From an uncultured Vicinamibacterales bacterium (lineage in GTDB: Bacteria; Acidobacteriota; Vicinamibacteria; Vicinamibacterales; UBA8438), in NCBI GenBank assembly GCA_958295905.1, contig OY282382.1, positions 682,001 through 746,000 on the forward strand: a stretch of DNA of 64,000 nucleotides, read 5' to 3'. This document shows, piece after piece, positions 16,933-28,896 of this stretch. The notes beneath the pieces were generated by a model. It searched no databases. It was not told the origin of the DNA and was given only the letters and a program-made list of their open reading frames with translations. Every line of letters starts with the position of its first letter. The stretch's first letter is position 1. A program made the translations under genes and the position numbers.

Positions 16933-19900
16933 TCACGATTCTACCGCCTGGAGCCCGCGCAACTCCACCAGCAGGTTCTCGATCCGGGTGAAGAGCGGGG
17001 CCGGGCCTACCTGATCGCGCTGCGCGCGCTGGAACTCGACCCTCGAAAACCCCGCCTCCACTTCGCCGCTGCGGGCGCGGGCCGTCCACCACGACGGCGA
17101 GTCGCGCGGGCCCCGGCGGGCGCCGCCCGCGCGGAGGTCGACGGTGAGCATGGCCGGGGGTTTCAGCTCGAGGTCTCGTCTCCGCTCGACGAAGCGCATC
17201 AGCCGCACCGGATCCACGGTGGTCGTGGTCCTGAACTTCAGGACGAGCAGAGCGCCGTTCCGGTCTATCGACTCGACGCCGAGCAGGTCGGCGAGCAGAC
17301 GAATCCGCCCGTACTCGACGAGGACCGCGATAGAGGACGGGACCGGCCCGTAGCGGTCGCGCAGCTCGTCGAGGAGCGTGGACAGCTCGGTCTCGTCGCG
17401 GGCGGACGCCACCCGGCGATACACGGTCAGCCGCTGGTTGGTCTCCGGGATGTAGCCCTCGTCTATCTTCAGATCGACGTCGAGGTTGACGGCGGCCCGC
17501 GCCGCGTCCTCGATCTCCTCGCCCTTCAATTCGCGAACCGTCTGATCGAGCAGCTTGACGTACATGTCGAACCCGACCGACTCGATGTGGCCGCTCTGCT
17601 CGCCGCCGAGCAGATTCCCGGCCCCCCGGATCTCGAGGTCGAGGGCGGCGATGCGGAACCCGCTGCCGAGATCGCTGAACTCCCGGATGGCGGCGAGCCG
17701 CCGGCGCGCCACCGGGGAGAGCGTCCCCTCCGGGGGCACCAGCAGGTAGGCGTACGCCCGGCGGTCGGAGCGCCCGACCCGGCCGCGCAACTGATAGATC
17801 TGGGCGAGCCCGAACCGCTCGGCGTGATTCACGATGATGGTGTTCGCGTTGGGGATGTCGAGACCGTTCTCGATGATCGTCGTCGCCAACAGCACGTCGT
17901 ACTTGTGTTGCACGAAGTCCACCATGCACCGTTCGAGCGCGCCCTCCTCCATCTGGCCGTGGGCGACCGCGAGACGCGCCTCCGGGAGAAGACGGGTCAG
18001 GAACTCCCCCATGGCGTAGATGGAGGTCACGCGGCTGTGCAGAAAGTAGACCTGCCCCCCCCGTTCGAGCTCCGTGCGGATGGCGCGGACGATCACCTGC
18101 TGATCGAAGCGCACGACGTTGGTCTGTATCGACTGGCGGTCCTTCGGCGGCGTCTCGATGACCGACATGTCCCGGATGCCGGCGAGCGACATGTTCAGCG
18201 TGCGGGGAATCGGGGTCGCGGTCATGGTCAGGACGTCGACCCGCCGGCGCAGTTGCTTGATGCGTTCCTTGTGGGCCACGCCGAACCGCTGCTCTTCGTC
18301 GACGATCAGGAGCCCGAGGTCGTTGAACCGCACGTCCTTCGAGAGCAGCCGGTGGGTGCCGACGATGACGTCCACCTTGCCGGCCGCGAGATCGGTCAGG
18401 GTCTGCTTCTGCTCGGCCCGCGTCCGGAACCGGCTGACGAGGTCGATGCGGACCGGAAACGCCGCGAATCGGTCCGTCAGGGTCTTGTGGTGCTGGAACG
18501 CCAGGACCGTGGTCGGGGCGAGGAAGCCGACCTGCTTGCCGTCCATCACCGCCTTGAACGCGGCCCGCATCGCCACTTCCGTTTTGCCGTATCCGACGTC
18601 GCCGCAGAGCAACCGGTCCATCGCCACCGTCGACTCCATGTCCCTGCGGATATCGGCGATGGCGACCTGCTGATCCTTCGTGAGCTCGTACTCGAACGCA
18701 TCGTGGAACTCGCGATGCCAGTGGGCGTCCGGGCTGAACGCATGTCCCGGCATCGACTTGCGGGCGGCGTACAGCTTCAGGAGCTCCTCGGCCATGTCGC
18801 GCATCGCGCGGCGGACGCGGGTCTTGGTCTTGGCCCAGGTGGCGCCGCCGAGCCGGTCGAGGGACTTCGCGGTCCCGGAGTACTTCTGCAGCAGATCGAT
18901 CTGCTGCACGGGCACGTACAGCTTGTCCTGCCCGTCGTAGCGCAGCTCCATGAACTCGTGCTGCTCGAGTCCGACGGGAATCTGCTTCAGGCCCACGAAG
19001 ACCCCGACCCCGTGGTCGACGTGGACGACCCGGTCCCCGGCCTTCAGGTCGCGGAAATCGGAGAGGAACGACCGGGCGGGACCCGCCCGGCGCTCTCGAA
19101 CCCGGCGTTCCTCGTCGAAGACGTCCGGTTCGGCGAAGATCTGCAGGCCGGCGTCCGGCAACCGGAATCCGCGGGTGAGCTGACCGGTCGCCACCAGCAG
19201 GGCGGCCCCGTGGGTCTCGTCGGCCTCGTCGATCGAGCGGGCCGTGAGGTCGTAGTCCGCGAGCAGCTCGATGACCCGCTCGGCCCGGCCGGGGGTCCCG
19301 GCGACCAGGAGCGTGGTATCGCCCCGTTCGCGGCACCGGACGATCTCGGCCGCCCAATCTCCGATCCGCCCGTGCATCTCGATCACCGGCTGGCAGGCCA
19401 CGTGGCGCGGCCCGGAGGCCTCTTCCCGGTCCTCCCCCAACTGCTCCAGCCGCGGGATCGACGCGAGCCAGCCTTCGAGGACCGGCCACGCGACGTGCAG
19501 TTCTTCCGGCGGGACCACGGGGCCGCCCCGTCCCTCCGCATCCTCGAAGCTGCCGGCCGCCTGCTCGATCCGCGACTCGACGGCGGCCCGCGCGGCCTCG
19601 CTCTCGGACAGGTAGACCCGGACGCCGGGGAGACGCCGCAGATAGTCGCGAAGCCAGGCGGATCGATCGAGGTCGACGTCCCGGGCACCGCTGCCGCGAA
19701 CCGGCTCGAAGAGCTCCCGCAACGGGAAGATCTCCGCCTGGTCGAGGGTTTCCGTCGAGCGTTGCGTGGCCGGGTCGAAACGCCGCAGCGACTCGAGACT
19801 GTCGCCGGCGAACTCCGCCCGGATCGGGTGTTCGTCCCCGGCCGGGAAGAAGTCCACGACACCGCCGCGCACGCAGAACTGGCCGTGCGCATCCACCGGA

Positions 19901-20424
19901 TCCTCGGGGACGAACCCGGCGTCAGCCAGCAGATCGCCCAAGTCCGGGGGCTCCAGGAACGCGCCCGCGAGCAGTCGGGATCCGGCCGCGAGGAGGCGGT
20001 CCGGCGGACTCACCCGGGGCAGGAGCGCCGCCGCCGCGGCCACCAGGACCCGGACCGTGCCGGACGCGAGCCCGTAGAGGGCCCGCCCCCGCGCGGCGAC
20101 GATATCGAAGTGGGGGGCGATCCCGCGGTAGGGATCGACCTCGTGGGACGGGAACGGCAGGACGTGCTGCCGCAGCTCGTGCGCCGAGGTGGCGGTGAGG
20201 TTGCCGAGAAAGAAGCTGGCGTCGGCCACCATCTGCTCGACGTCGCCGGCGCGCGGGACGATGACGATCACCGGCGCCTCGGCCGCCGCCGCGGCCACCG
20301 CGAATCCCTTGGCGGCCGCCGACAAGCCGGAGAGGGACCGCGCCGGGCCGCCGAGCCCGGCGCGGTCGGCCGCCGTCCGCAGCGCCGCCTGGAGGGTCAG
20401 CGACGTGCCGGTCACCGGCGGCAA
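16933..20424 (-). CDS. mfd: transcription-repair coupling factor
   Basis: Mfd removes RNA polymerase stalled at lesions and recruits UvrA. The 1163-residue length is typical. Domains in order: UvrB-like module (residues 1-340), RNA-polymerase-interacting CarD-like domain (about 475-545, GDRVVHVDHGVGVFVGL, MELRYDGQDKLYVPV), RecG-like translocase with Walker A LLCGDVGYGKTEVAMRAA (about 625), DEEQ box (LLIVDEEQRFGV), motif III TATPIPRTL and motif VI QLRGRVGRSDR, then a C-terminal TRCF domain. The first in-frame initiator is TTG at 20424, with a GTG three codons later as an alternative. The next gene on this strand, ppi, follows after 14 bp. Confidence 0.95.
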   Translation of the reverse strand: MPPVTGTSLTLQAALRTAADRAGLGGPARSLSGLSAAAKGFAVAAAAAEAPVIVIVPRAGDVEQMVADASFFLGNLTATSAHELRQHVLPFPSHEVDPYRGIAPHFDIVAARGRALYGLASGTVRVLVAAAAALLPRVSPPDRLLAAGSRLLAGAFLEPPDLGDLLADAGFVPEDPVDAHGQFCVRGGVVDFFPAGDEHPIRAEFAGDSLESLRRFDPATQRSTETLDQAEIFPLRELFEPVRGSGARDVDLDRSAWLRDYLRRLPGVRVYLSESEAARAAVESRIEQAAGSFEDAEGRGGPVVPPEELHVAWPVLEGWLASIPRLEQLGEDREEASGPRHVACQPVIEMHGRIGDWAAEIVRCRERGDTTLLVAGTPGRAERVIELLADYDLTARSIDEADETHGAALLVATGQLTRGFRLPDAGLQIFAEPDVFDEERRVRERRAGPARSFLSDFRDLKAGDRVVHVDHGVGVFVGLKQIPVGLEQHEFMELRYDGQDKLYVPVQQIDLLQKYSGTAKSLDRLGGATWAKTKTRVRRAMRDMAEELLKLYAARKSMPGHAFSPDAHWHREFHDAFEYELTKDQQVAIADIRRDMESTVAMDRLLCGDVGYGKTEVAMRAAFKAVMDGKQVGFLAPTTVLAFQHHKTLTDRFAAFPVRIDLVSRFRTRAEQKQTLTDLAAGKVDVIVGTHRLLSKDVRFNDLGLLIVDEEQRFGVAHKERIKQLRRRVDVLTMTATPIPRTLNMSLAGIRDMSVIETPPKDRQSIQTNVVRFDQQVIVRAIRTELERGGQVYFLHSRVTSIYAMGEFLTRLLPEARLAVAHGQMEEGALERCMVDFVQHKYDVLLATTIIENGLDIPNANTIIVNHAERFGLAQIYQLRGRVGRSDRRAYAYLLVPPEGTLSPVARRRLAAIREFSDLGSGFRIAALDLEIRGAGNLLGGEQSGHIESVGFDMYVKLLDQTVRELKGEEIEDAARAAVNLDVDLKIDEGYIPETNQRLTVYRRVASARDETELSTLLDELRDRYGPVPSSIAVLVEYGRIRLLADLLGVESIDRNGALLVLKFRTTTTVDPVRLMRFVERRRDLELKPPAMLTVDLRAGGARRGPRDSPSWWTARARSGEVEAGFSRVEFQRAQRDQVGPAPLFTRIENLLVELRGLQAVES

Positions 20425-20482
20425 CCCTGGACCCGAGACCGGGATCCGCCGCGGAAGAGCGCAGCCACTGCCCGGGTCCGAG

Positions 20483-21958
20483 TCATGTCTGAAGCGGCTT
20501 GAAGCGTATGTTCCCGCTGAACTGCCATGCGTGTCGAGGACGATAGATGCCGACGTCCCGGGTGTTGGACTTCACCCGGAACGTGTAGAGCAGACGATGA
20601 TAGTCGTAGGAGAAGCCGTCCTGCTTGTGCACGGCGACGTCGACCTTGTAGGTGCCCTCGACCAGGTCCAGACGATCGATGACGAAGGCCACTTCCCCGA
20701 CGCCGTCGAACCGATTGGACTCCATTTCCTCGATGCGCGTGTTCGTGCCGTAGCAACAGACCCCGTCGGTGCTGAAGATACTGATGCCGAAGGCGAAATC
20801 GCCGACCGGCCGGTCGGCGACCACCTGCATGCGGATGGTCATCGGCTCCCCGCTGTGGAACACGTGCGCGGCGCCCTGGGGACCTTCGAGGGTCACCTGT
20901 TCGATCCGCACGATCCCGGACCCCCACCGCCCCTCCCGCGCCTCGAACATGTCGTCCGGCGGCCGATTTTCCGGACCCTCCTGGGCCGGGACGTCCGGTG
21001 CCGGGGCCTCCTCGTCCGGGGCCTCCACCGCCGACGCCGGCGCGTCAGGCGGAGTATCCGCCGCGTCGGGTGACGCGGCCCCGGCCATTTCCCGATCCAC
21101 TTCCCGATCCACTTCCCGATCCACTTCCCGATCCGCGGGCGGCGGGGGGCCGGACGGCGCCGAGCTCTGCCGCGCCCGGGCGTCTTCGGCCGCGAGATGG
21201 GCGTCCTCAGCCTGCTCGACGTCCGACAGATACATCTGCGCGACCCGTTTCGGGTCGCCGGCCATCCGCTTCCGGCCGCCGTCGAGCCACACCGCCTCGT
21301 CACAGAAGCGCTCGACCATCGAGAGCGCGTGGGAGACGAACAGGATGGTCTTGCCGCGGCGTTTGAACTCGGCGAACTTGTCGAGGCACTTCAGACTGAA
21401 GCCCTCGTCACCCACCGCCAGCACTTCGTCCACGATGAGGATCTCGGGATCGACGTGCACGGCCACGGCGAACCCGAGCCTCAGGTACATGCCGGAGGAA
21501 TAGGTCTTGACCGGCGCTTCGATGAAATCCTCGATCTCTGCGAACTCGACGATTTCCTGGAAGCGCCGATCGATCTCGCGGCGGGACATGCCCAGCATCA
21601 CGCCGTTGATGAACACGTTCTCGCGGCCGCTGATCTCCGGATGGAAGCCCGCGCCCAGCTCGATCAGGGCCGACACCCGTCCGCCGACCCGCACCTCGCC
21701 GCTGGTCGGCCTGGTGATGCCCGCGATCAACTTCAGCAGGGTGCTCTTCCCGGAGCCGTTGCGGCCGATGACGCCGCAGGCCGCGCCCGCTCCGACCGTC
21801 AACGACACGTCGTCCAAGGCCCGGAACGATTCTTTCGGGCTCAGATGCCGAACCAGGCTGCCGGTCAGCAACGCACTCTTCAGGGTCGCGAACCGCCGCC
21901 CGCGCCCGTACCTGCGGTACACCTTCGAGACCCGTTCGAGCGTGATCGCGGACGGCAC
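20483..21958 (-). CDS. polysaccharide ABC exporter ATPase with C-terminal glycan-binding domain (Wzt-like)
   Basis: ATPase of an O-antigen/capsule exporter. The nucleotide-binding domain (residues 1-245) has Walker A GRNGSGKSTLLKLIAG, signature YSSGMYLRLGFAVAV and Walker B EILIVDEVLAVGDE. A long acidic, Pro/Ala-rich linker (about 250-350) includes four tandem DREV units. The C-terminal domain (about 355-491; FAFGISIFSTDGVCCYGTNT, RDVGIYRPRHAWQF) resembles the Wzt carbohydrate-binding module that selects capped glycans. GTG start; GGAGGAGG lies within the permease gene immediately upstream, and the permease stop is adjacent, so the two are translationally coupled. No glycosyltransferases are in the window, so the exported glycan is unknown. 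Confidence 0.9.
   Translation of the reverse strand: MPSAITLERVSKVYRRYGRGRRFATLKSALLTGSLVRHLSPKESFRALDDVSLTVGAGAACGVIGRNGSGKSTLLKLIAGITRPTSGEVRVGGRVSALIELGAGFHPEISGRENVFINGVMLGMSRREIDRRFQEIVEFAEIEDFIEAPVKTYSSGMYLRLGFAVAVHVDPEILIVDEVLAVGDEGFSLKCLDKFAEFKRRGKTILFVSHALSMVERFCDEAVWLDGGRKRMAGDPKRVAQMYLSDVEQAEDAHLAAEDARARQSSAPSGPPPPADREVDREVDREVDREMAGAASPDAADTPPDAPASAVEAPDEEAPAPDVPAQEGPENRPPDDMFEAREGRWGSGIVRIEQVTLEGPQGAAHVFHSGEPMTIRMQVVADRPVGDFAFGISIFSTDGVCCYGTNTRIEEMESNRFDGVGEVAFVIDRLDLVEGTYKVDVAVHKQDGFSYDYHRLLYTFRVKSNTRDVGIYRPRHAWQFSGNIRFKPLQT
21088..21134. repeat. 12-bp in-frame tandem repeat
   Basis: Four units of ttcccgatccac encode DREV repeats on the minus strand inside the linker of the Wzt-like ATPase. 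The unit length is a multiple of three, so copy number changes would preserve the frame. Confidence 0.85.
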
Positions 21959-22753
21959 CTACACCTCCTCCGCAAACGAGTCGCGCAGCCGATCGAAGAG
22001 CCAGTAACCGAGCAGGAAGAGCCCGCCGCTGGCGCCGGCCACCGCGAACAGCCATTTCCGGTGCCCGAACGGTCCTTCGTGGAACAGGATCTCCTGATAG
22101 GCAATCGCGAGGTGCGCGAAGGGGTTCAACTGCATGGCCGCCCTGGCGCCCCCGGGCAGCGCGGACATGTCGTAGAGGATCGGGGTGGCGAAGAACCAGA
22201 GGGTCAGTCCGTTCGCCAACAGGTCCTTGACGTCGCGGAAATGCACCGTCAACGCGGCCAGGATCATCGACAGCCCGAGGGTCAGACAGAGCTGAGCCGC
22301 CACCACCGCCGGGAACCAGATCAGCTCGGTGAGACGCAGCGGAATGCCGTAGTACGCGAGAAAGCCGAACAGAATCGGCAGTCCGAGGACGAAGTGGCAC
22401 AGGTTCGACAACACTGCGACCACCGGGAGGATCTCGACGGGGAACACGACCTTCTTGATCAGGTTGCCGTTGACGATCAGGGTGTTGGCGCTCTCGTTGA
22501 GCGACGCCGAGAACCAGATCCAGGGCAGGAGACCGCAGAACAGGAAGACCGCGTAGGGCTCGAGGCCGGCGATGTCCCCCCGGTCGATGACGGTGGTGAA
22601 AACGAACGAGTAGACGAGCAGGAGCAGGAGCGGATTCAGGAAGGACCAGAAGAACCCGAGCACGGACCCGCGATAGCGGGCCTTGAGGTCCCGGGCCACC
22701 AGGATCTGGATGAGACCCCGATAGCGGAACAACCGGATCAGGCTAGCGGGCAT
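21959..22753 (-). CDS. ABC-2 type polysaccharide exporter permease (Wzm-like)
   Basis: A 264-residue inner-membrane protein with the six-segment ABC-2 permease layout: FRYRGLIQILVARDLKARY at the amphipathic N-terminus, then hydrophobic stretches around residues 31-55, 60-80, 105-130, 140-165, 170-190 and 230-250. WFSASLNESANTLIVNGNLI and INPFAHLAIAYQEILF-like patterns (here LNPFAHLAIAYQEILF) are typical of Wzm/TagG permeases. It pairs with the downstream ATPase, whose GTG follows its TAG directly. Its own ATG lies within the end of the PP2C gene (11-bp overlap), so the three genes are probably one translationally coupled unit. Confidence 0.9.
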   Translation of the reverse strand: MPASLIRLFRYRGLIQILVARDLKARYRGSVLGFFWSFLNPLLLLLVYSFVFTTVIDRGDIAGLEPYAVFLFCGLLPWIWFSASLNESANTLIVNGNLIKKVVFPVEILPVVAVLSNLCHFVLGLPILFGFLAYYGIPLRLTELIWFPAVVAAQLCLTLGLSMILAALTVHFRDVKDLLANGLTLWFFATPILYDMSALPGGARAAMQLNPFAHLAIAYQEILFHEGPFGHRKWLFAVAGASGGLFLLGYWLFDRLRDSFAEEV

Positions 22754-23510
22754 CGAACTCGATCACGACGGCGGTCGCGTTGTCGGGTCCTCCTCCATCG
22801 TTGGTCTCCTCGATGAGGATGCTGCACAGATCATCGAGGCCGGCGTCCCGCCCCAGGACCCCGCCGATCCGGTCGTCGGTGAGCACCGAGAAAATCCCGT
22901 CCGTACACAGCAGGACACGGTCCCCCGGCTCCGGCCGCAGCTCCTGGATTTCGACCTCGAGATCGGCGGCCCCGGACAGCGCCCGCGTGACCACGTTGCG
23001 CCAGGGGTGCCGGCGCGCCGCCGCCTCGCTCAACGCGCCGGCTTGAATCTGTTCTTCCACCCAGGAATGATCCCGGGTGAGCCGCGCGAGCTGTCCGCGC
23101 CGCAGCAGATAGGCCCGGCTGTCGCCGACGTGCGCCAGCGAGGCGGCGTCCTCGTCCACCAGCATCGCGACCGCGGTGGTCGCCATGCCGCGGAGCTCGC
23201 GGGACGAGGCGACCTGCGCCGCGAGCCGGCCGTTCGCCGTGCAGAACGCCGCCCGCAGCCGGTTCGCGTTGACGCTCTCCCGGATGTCGAACGGAACGGG
23301 CCAAGTCTGGTCGGGCGACATCGTGACCGTGGCCTCGACGAACGCGCCGATTCCCTCGACGGCCACCTGGGACGCCACCTCGCCGGCGGCGTGTCCCCCC
23401 ATCCCGTCGGCGACGACAAACAGCCCCAGGTCGTCCCGGACCAACAGGTTGTCTTCGTTCGCCGACCGCCGAAGGCCCTTGTCCGTGGCCGAACCAGAAG
23501 AGACGGGCAT
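22743..23510 (-). CDS. PP2C-family serine/threonine protein phosphatase
   Basis: Metal-dependent phosphatase of 255 residues. Conserved PP2C motifs are present in order: RRSANEDNLLVRDD (metal Asp/Glu), VVADGMGGHAAGEVAS (metal-binding DGMGGH), AHVGDSRAYLLR, LLCTDGIFSVLTDD and GGGPDNATAVVIEF with the C-terminal metal Asp. No membrane segment is seen, so it should be cytoplasmic. The ATG at 23510 is preferred over the further-upstream in-frame ATG at 23537. It lies between atpC and the exporter permease, overlapping the latter by 11 bp. No partner Ser/Thr kinase is encoded in the window. Confidence 0.92.
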   Translation of the reverse strand: MPVSSGSATDKGLRRSANEDNLLVRDDLGLFVVADGMGGHAAGEVASQVAVEGIGAFVEATVTMSPDQTWPVPFDIRESVNANRLRAAFCTANGRLAAQVASSRELRGMATTAVAMLVDEDAASLAHVGDSRAYLLRRGQLARLTRDHSWVEEQIQAGALSEAAARRHPWRNVVTRALSGAADLEVEIQELRPEPGDRVLLCTDGIFSVLTDDRIGGVLGRDAGLDDLCSILIEETNDGGGPDNATAVVIEFDAR

Positions 23511-23630
23511 GAGGTCCTGTCCATTCCCACGGCGCATCGCCGGTACGACCGCCAGGCACCATGTCCAGGAAGCCCTTGACGAGAGCCCCAGGCTTCAACA
23601 CGGGCTCCCCGCCCGGCAAGCGCCGCCCAC

Positions 23631-23695
23631 GGCTCCGCTCGCCGCCCCACCAACCCGCCAGGAGGTCCACGCCGCTCTACGGCGCAGACGCCTAG
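23631..23695. repeat. CTAG element family 1 copy at the atpC stop
   Basis: Carries ggctccgctcgccgcc, accaacccgccagg and the diverged hairpin GGTCCACGCCGCTCTACGGCG, ending at CTAG (23692-23695). The TAG read on the minus strand is the atpC stop codon. The left CTAG edge is lost. Confidence 0.8.
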
Positions 23696-24110
23696 CGATG
23701 CCGGCTTCTCTCGGCCACCTGGAGCCGAACCAGCGATTTCAACAGCGACAGTCGAGCCCGCTCGTAATCCAGCTCCGCGGCCGGCCGGGCGAGCCTCTCC
23801 CGCGCCCGCTTCACGGCGGCCTCGGCTCGGGTCACGTCGATGTCGTCACCCACTTCGGCAATCTGGGCAAGGATCGTGACGCGATCGGGAAGGACCTCGG
23901 CAAACCCGAACGACACCGCGACGTACGACGTCTCGTCGCCCCTGCGATACTCGATTTCGCCGACCGTGAGGGCGGCCAGCATCGGCGTATGGCCCGGCAG
24001 CACGCCGAACGAGCCTTCGGAGCCCGGCACCACCACCTCGTCGACCTCACCATGGGCGACCGAGCGATCGACGGTGACGATCTCCAGCGTCAGATGATCG
24101 GGAATGGCCA

Positions 24111-24111
<1 letters not shown>
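23692..24111 (-). CDS. atpC: ATP synthase F1 subunit epsilon
   Basis: The rotor subunit coupling gamma to the c-ring; 139 residues with the N-terminal beta-sandwich (LTLEIVTVDRSVAHGEVDEV, GSEGSFGVLPGHTPMLAAL) and a C-terminal helical hairpin (VTRAEAAVKRARERLARPA). The initiator is GTG and shares its first base with the atpD stop (TAGTG), so translation is coupled. Its own stop TAG is the edge of a CTAG-bounded repeat. Last gene of the atpHAGDC operon. Confidence 0.93.
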
Positions 24112-25649
<1,538 letters not shown>

Positions 25650-26522
25650 CTACAGCGCCTCGGCGCCGGACACCACTTCTATGATCTCCCGGGTAATCGT
25701 GGCCTGGCGCACCTTGTTCATGTAGAGCGTCAGATCCTCGATCATCTCCGTCGCGTTGTTGCTGGCCGCATCCATGGCCGTCAATCGCGCCGCGTGCTCG
25801 GCCGCCGCCGATTCGAGCAGCGCCCGCCAGAACTGAATCTCGATGTGCCGGGGAATCAGGGTATCGAAGATGGCGGCCGGCCCCGGCTCGTAGAGGTAGT
25901 CCGGTAAATGCTCGGCCCCGCCGCCCGCGGGCTCGATCGACGGGATCGGCAGCACCTGATCCACCACCACCCGCTGTTGCAGCACGCTCTTGAACTCGTT
26001 GTAGACGAGCTTCACGCTGTCGACTTCGTCCCGCGTGAACGCCGCGGCCGCCTCGCGGGCGATCGCCTGCGCATGACCGTACTGCAACTGCGAGAAGAGG
26101 TTGACGAGCTCGAAACGGACGTCGAACCCCCGTTTCCCGAAGAAATCCCGGCCCTTGCGGCCGACCAGTCCCAACACCGGGCCGGAACCGGGGCCCGCGG
26201 CAATCACGCCGCCGGCCTCCTTGATGATGGTGGTGTTGAACCCCCCGCACAGCCCCTTGTCGGCGGTGACCACCACCAGCAGCGTCGGACGGGACGGGGC
26301 GTCCGGGTCACGCCGGGCCAGCAGCGGGTGCGCACCGGTGTCGACGTGGGCGGCGAGACCGCTCAGCACGCGTTGCATCTGAATGGCGAACGGCCGGGCG
26401 CCCAGAATCCGATCCTGCGCCCGGCGAAGCCGGGAGGCGGCAATCGCCTTCATGGCCTTGGTGATCTGCTGGGTCGACTTGACCGCGCGAATGCGTCTGC
26501 GAAGGTCGAGAAGAGAAGGCAC
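25650..26522 (-). CDS. atpG: ATP synthase F1 subunit gamma
   Basis: The central stalk of F1. A 290-residue protein with the N-terminal coiled-coil helix (LRRRIRAVKSTQQITKAMKA, residues 6-25), the conserved TADKGLCGGFNT near residue 85 and the C-terminal helix signature (AMDAASNNATEMIEDLTLYMN, RQATITREIIEVVSGAEAL), where alternating hydrophobics contact beta subunits. The initiator is GTG. The central region is normal in length. Distance to atpA is 48 bp and to atpD 84 bp, consistent with one operon. Confidence 0.96.
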   Translation of the reverse strand: MPSLLDLRRRIRAVKSTQQITKAMKAIAASRLRRAQDRILGARPFAIQMQRVLSGLAAHVDTGAHPLLARRDPDAPSRPTLLVVVTADKGLCGGFNTTIIKEAGGVIAAGPGSGPVLGLVGRKGRDFFGKRGFDVRFELVNLFSQLQYGHAQAIAREAAAAFTRDEVDSVKLVYNEFKSVLQQRVVVDQVLPIPSIEPAGGGAEHLPDYLYEPGPAAIFDTLIPRHIEIQFWRALLESAAAEHAARLTAMDAASNNATEMIEDLTLYMNKVRQATITREIIEVVSGAEAL

Positions 26523-26570
26523 TGGATGGGCTGCTCTCGGGCTGGGGCCGGGGGGCGCTCGAAGGCGGCG

Positions 26571-28100
<1,530 letters not shown>

Positions 28101-28163
28101 CGCAGAAACTTTCGTCCTGACAGGGGGTGGTCCGGTCTCCGGCAGCTTGTCGTCGTGTTGCCG

Positions 28164-28180
28164 AGGGGGGGTCCCCCCCT
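28164..28180. repeat. G7/C7 palindrome between atpH and atpA
   Basis: AGGGGGGG-T-CCCCCCCT is a perfect inverted repeat in the 94-bp atpH-atpA spacer. In RNA it would form a very stable short hairpin and could tune expression or mRNA ends within the operon. Confidence 0.7.
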
Positions 28181-28194
28181 TGGAGTACCTTGCT

Positions 28195-28743
28195 TCATCG
28201 CTCAAGGAGGGTCTGGCGCATCCGTTCGAGGTGCCGGGCGACGCTGCCGTCGTACACCGTCGAGCCGATTCGCGTCACCATCCCGCCCAGAATGCCGGGA
28301 TCGACGACCGTCGTCACCCGCACCTCACCGCCGCCCGCGCCGGCGAGCCGCTCCCGCACGGCGGCGTCCTGGGCCGGGCTGAGGGGCACGGCGGTGGTGA
28401 CCTGCGCATCGACGACCCCGAAGTGATCGAGCACGCGGGCGCGGTAGAACCGCACGATATCCGGCAGCAGCCCGAGACGCCCGCGGTCGGCGAGAAACGT
28501 CAGCAACCGGGTGACGGCCGGGGACACCCCCCCCCGCAGACGGTTGCGCAGATCGTTGATGACGGCCCGCTTCTTCGGCGGCTGAACCGCCGACCCGAAA
28601 AGCACCCGCCTCAACGTCTCGTGCTCGTTCACGAGCCGGGCGAACTGATCCAGATCGGATTCGGCCTGCCGGAGGTCGCCGCTCTCGAGACCGACGTCGA
28701 AGAGTGCTCGGGCGTAACGCACCGCCGCCGTACGATTCGTCAT
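28195..28743 (-). CDS. atpH: ATP synthase F1 subunit delta (OSCP)
   Basis: The peripheral stalk subunit. 182 residues, with [18 protein letters not shown] (N-terminal helical domain), [13 protein letters not shown] near residue 75, and the conserved C-terminal strand/helix region [41 protein letters not shown], which is the OSCP/delta signature. The ATG at 28743 gives the usual N-terminus. It is the first gene of the F1 operon; parB lies 153 bp further upstream on the same strand. Confidence 0.95.
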   Translation of the reverse strand: MTNRTAAVRYARALFDVGLESGDLRQAESDLDQFARLVNEHETLRRVLFGSAVQPPKKRAVINDLRNRLRGGVSPAVTRLLTFLADRGRLGLLPDIVRFYRARVLDHFGVVDAQVTTAVPLSPAQDAAVRERLAGAGGGEVRVTTVVDPGILGGMVTRIGSTVYDGSVARHLERMRQTLLER

Positions 28744-28896
28744 GGTGATCGGGTCGCCGACCTCCGCGCCCTGCGCGGAAGCGGCCGATGGCACCGGGGA
28801 CACGCTGTCAGAGCCCGGCGCTGAACGGACAAACGTCCCATTCTACCATTGTCAGGCGCGGGCGGCAAAAAAACCCTGCCCGTCGGGCCCGTCGGG

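Noticed and set aside
17587..20502. Long plus-strand open frame opposite mfd
   Set aside because: Shadow of mfd; composition (repeated HRR, DRG, EQ) is typical antisense of GC-rich coding DNA.
22743..22746. CTAG at the PP2C stop as an element boundary
   Set aside because: The site is a plain CTAG inside the overlap with the permease gene and no repeat sequence adjoins it; it is an unoccupied site at most.
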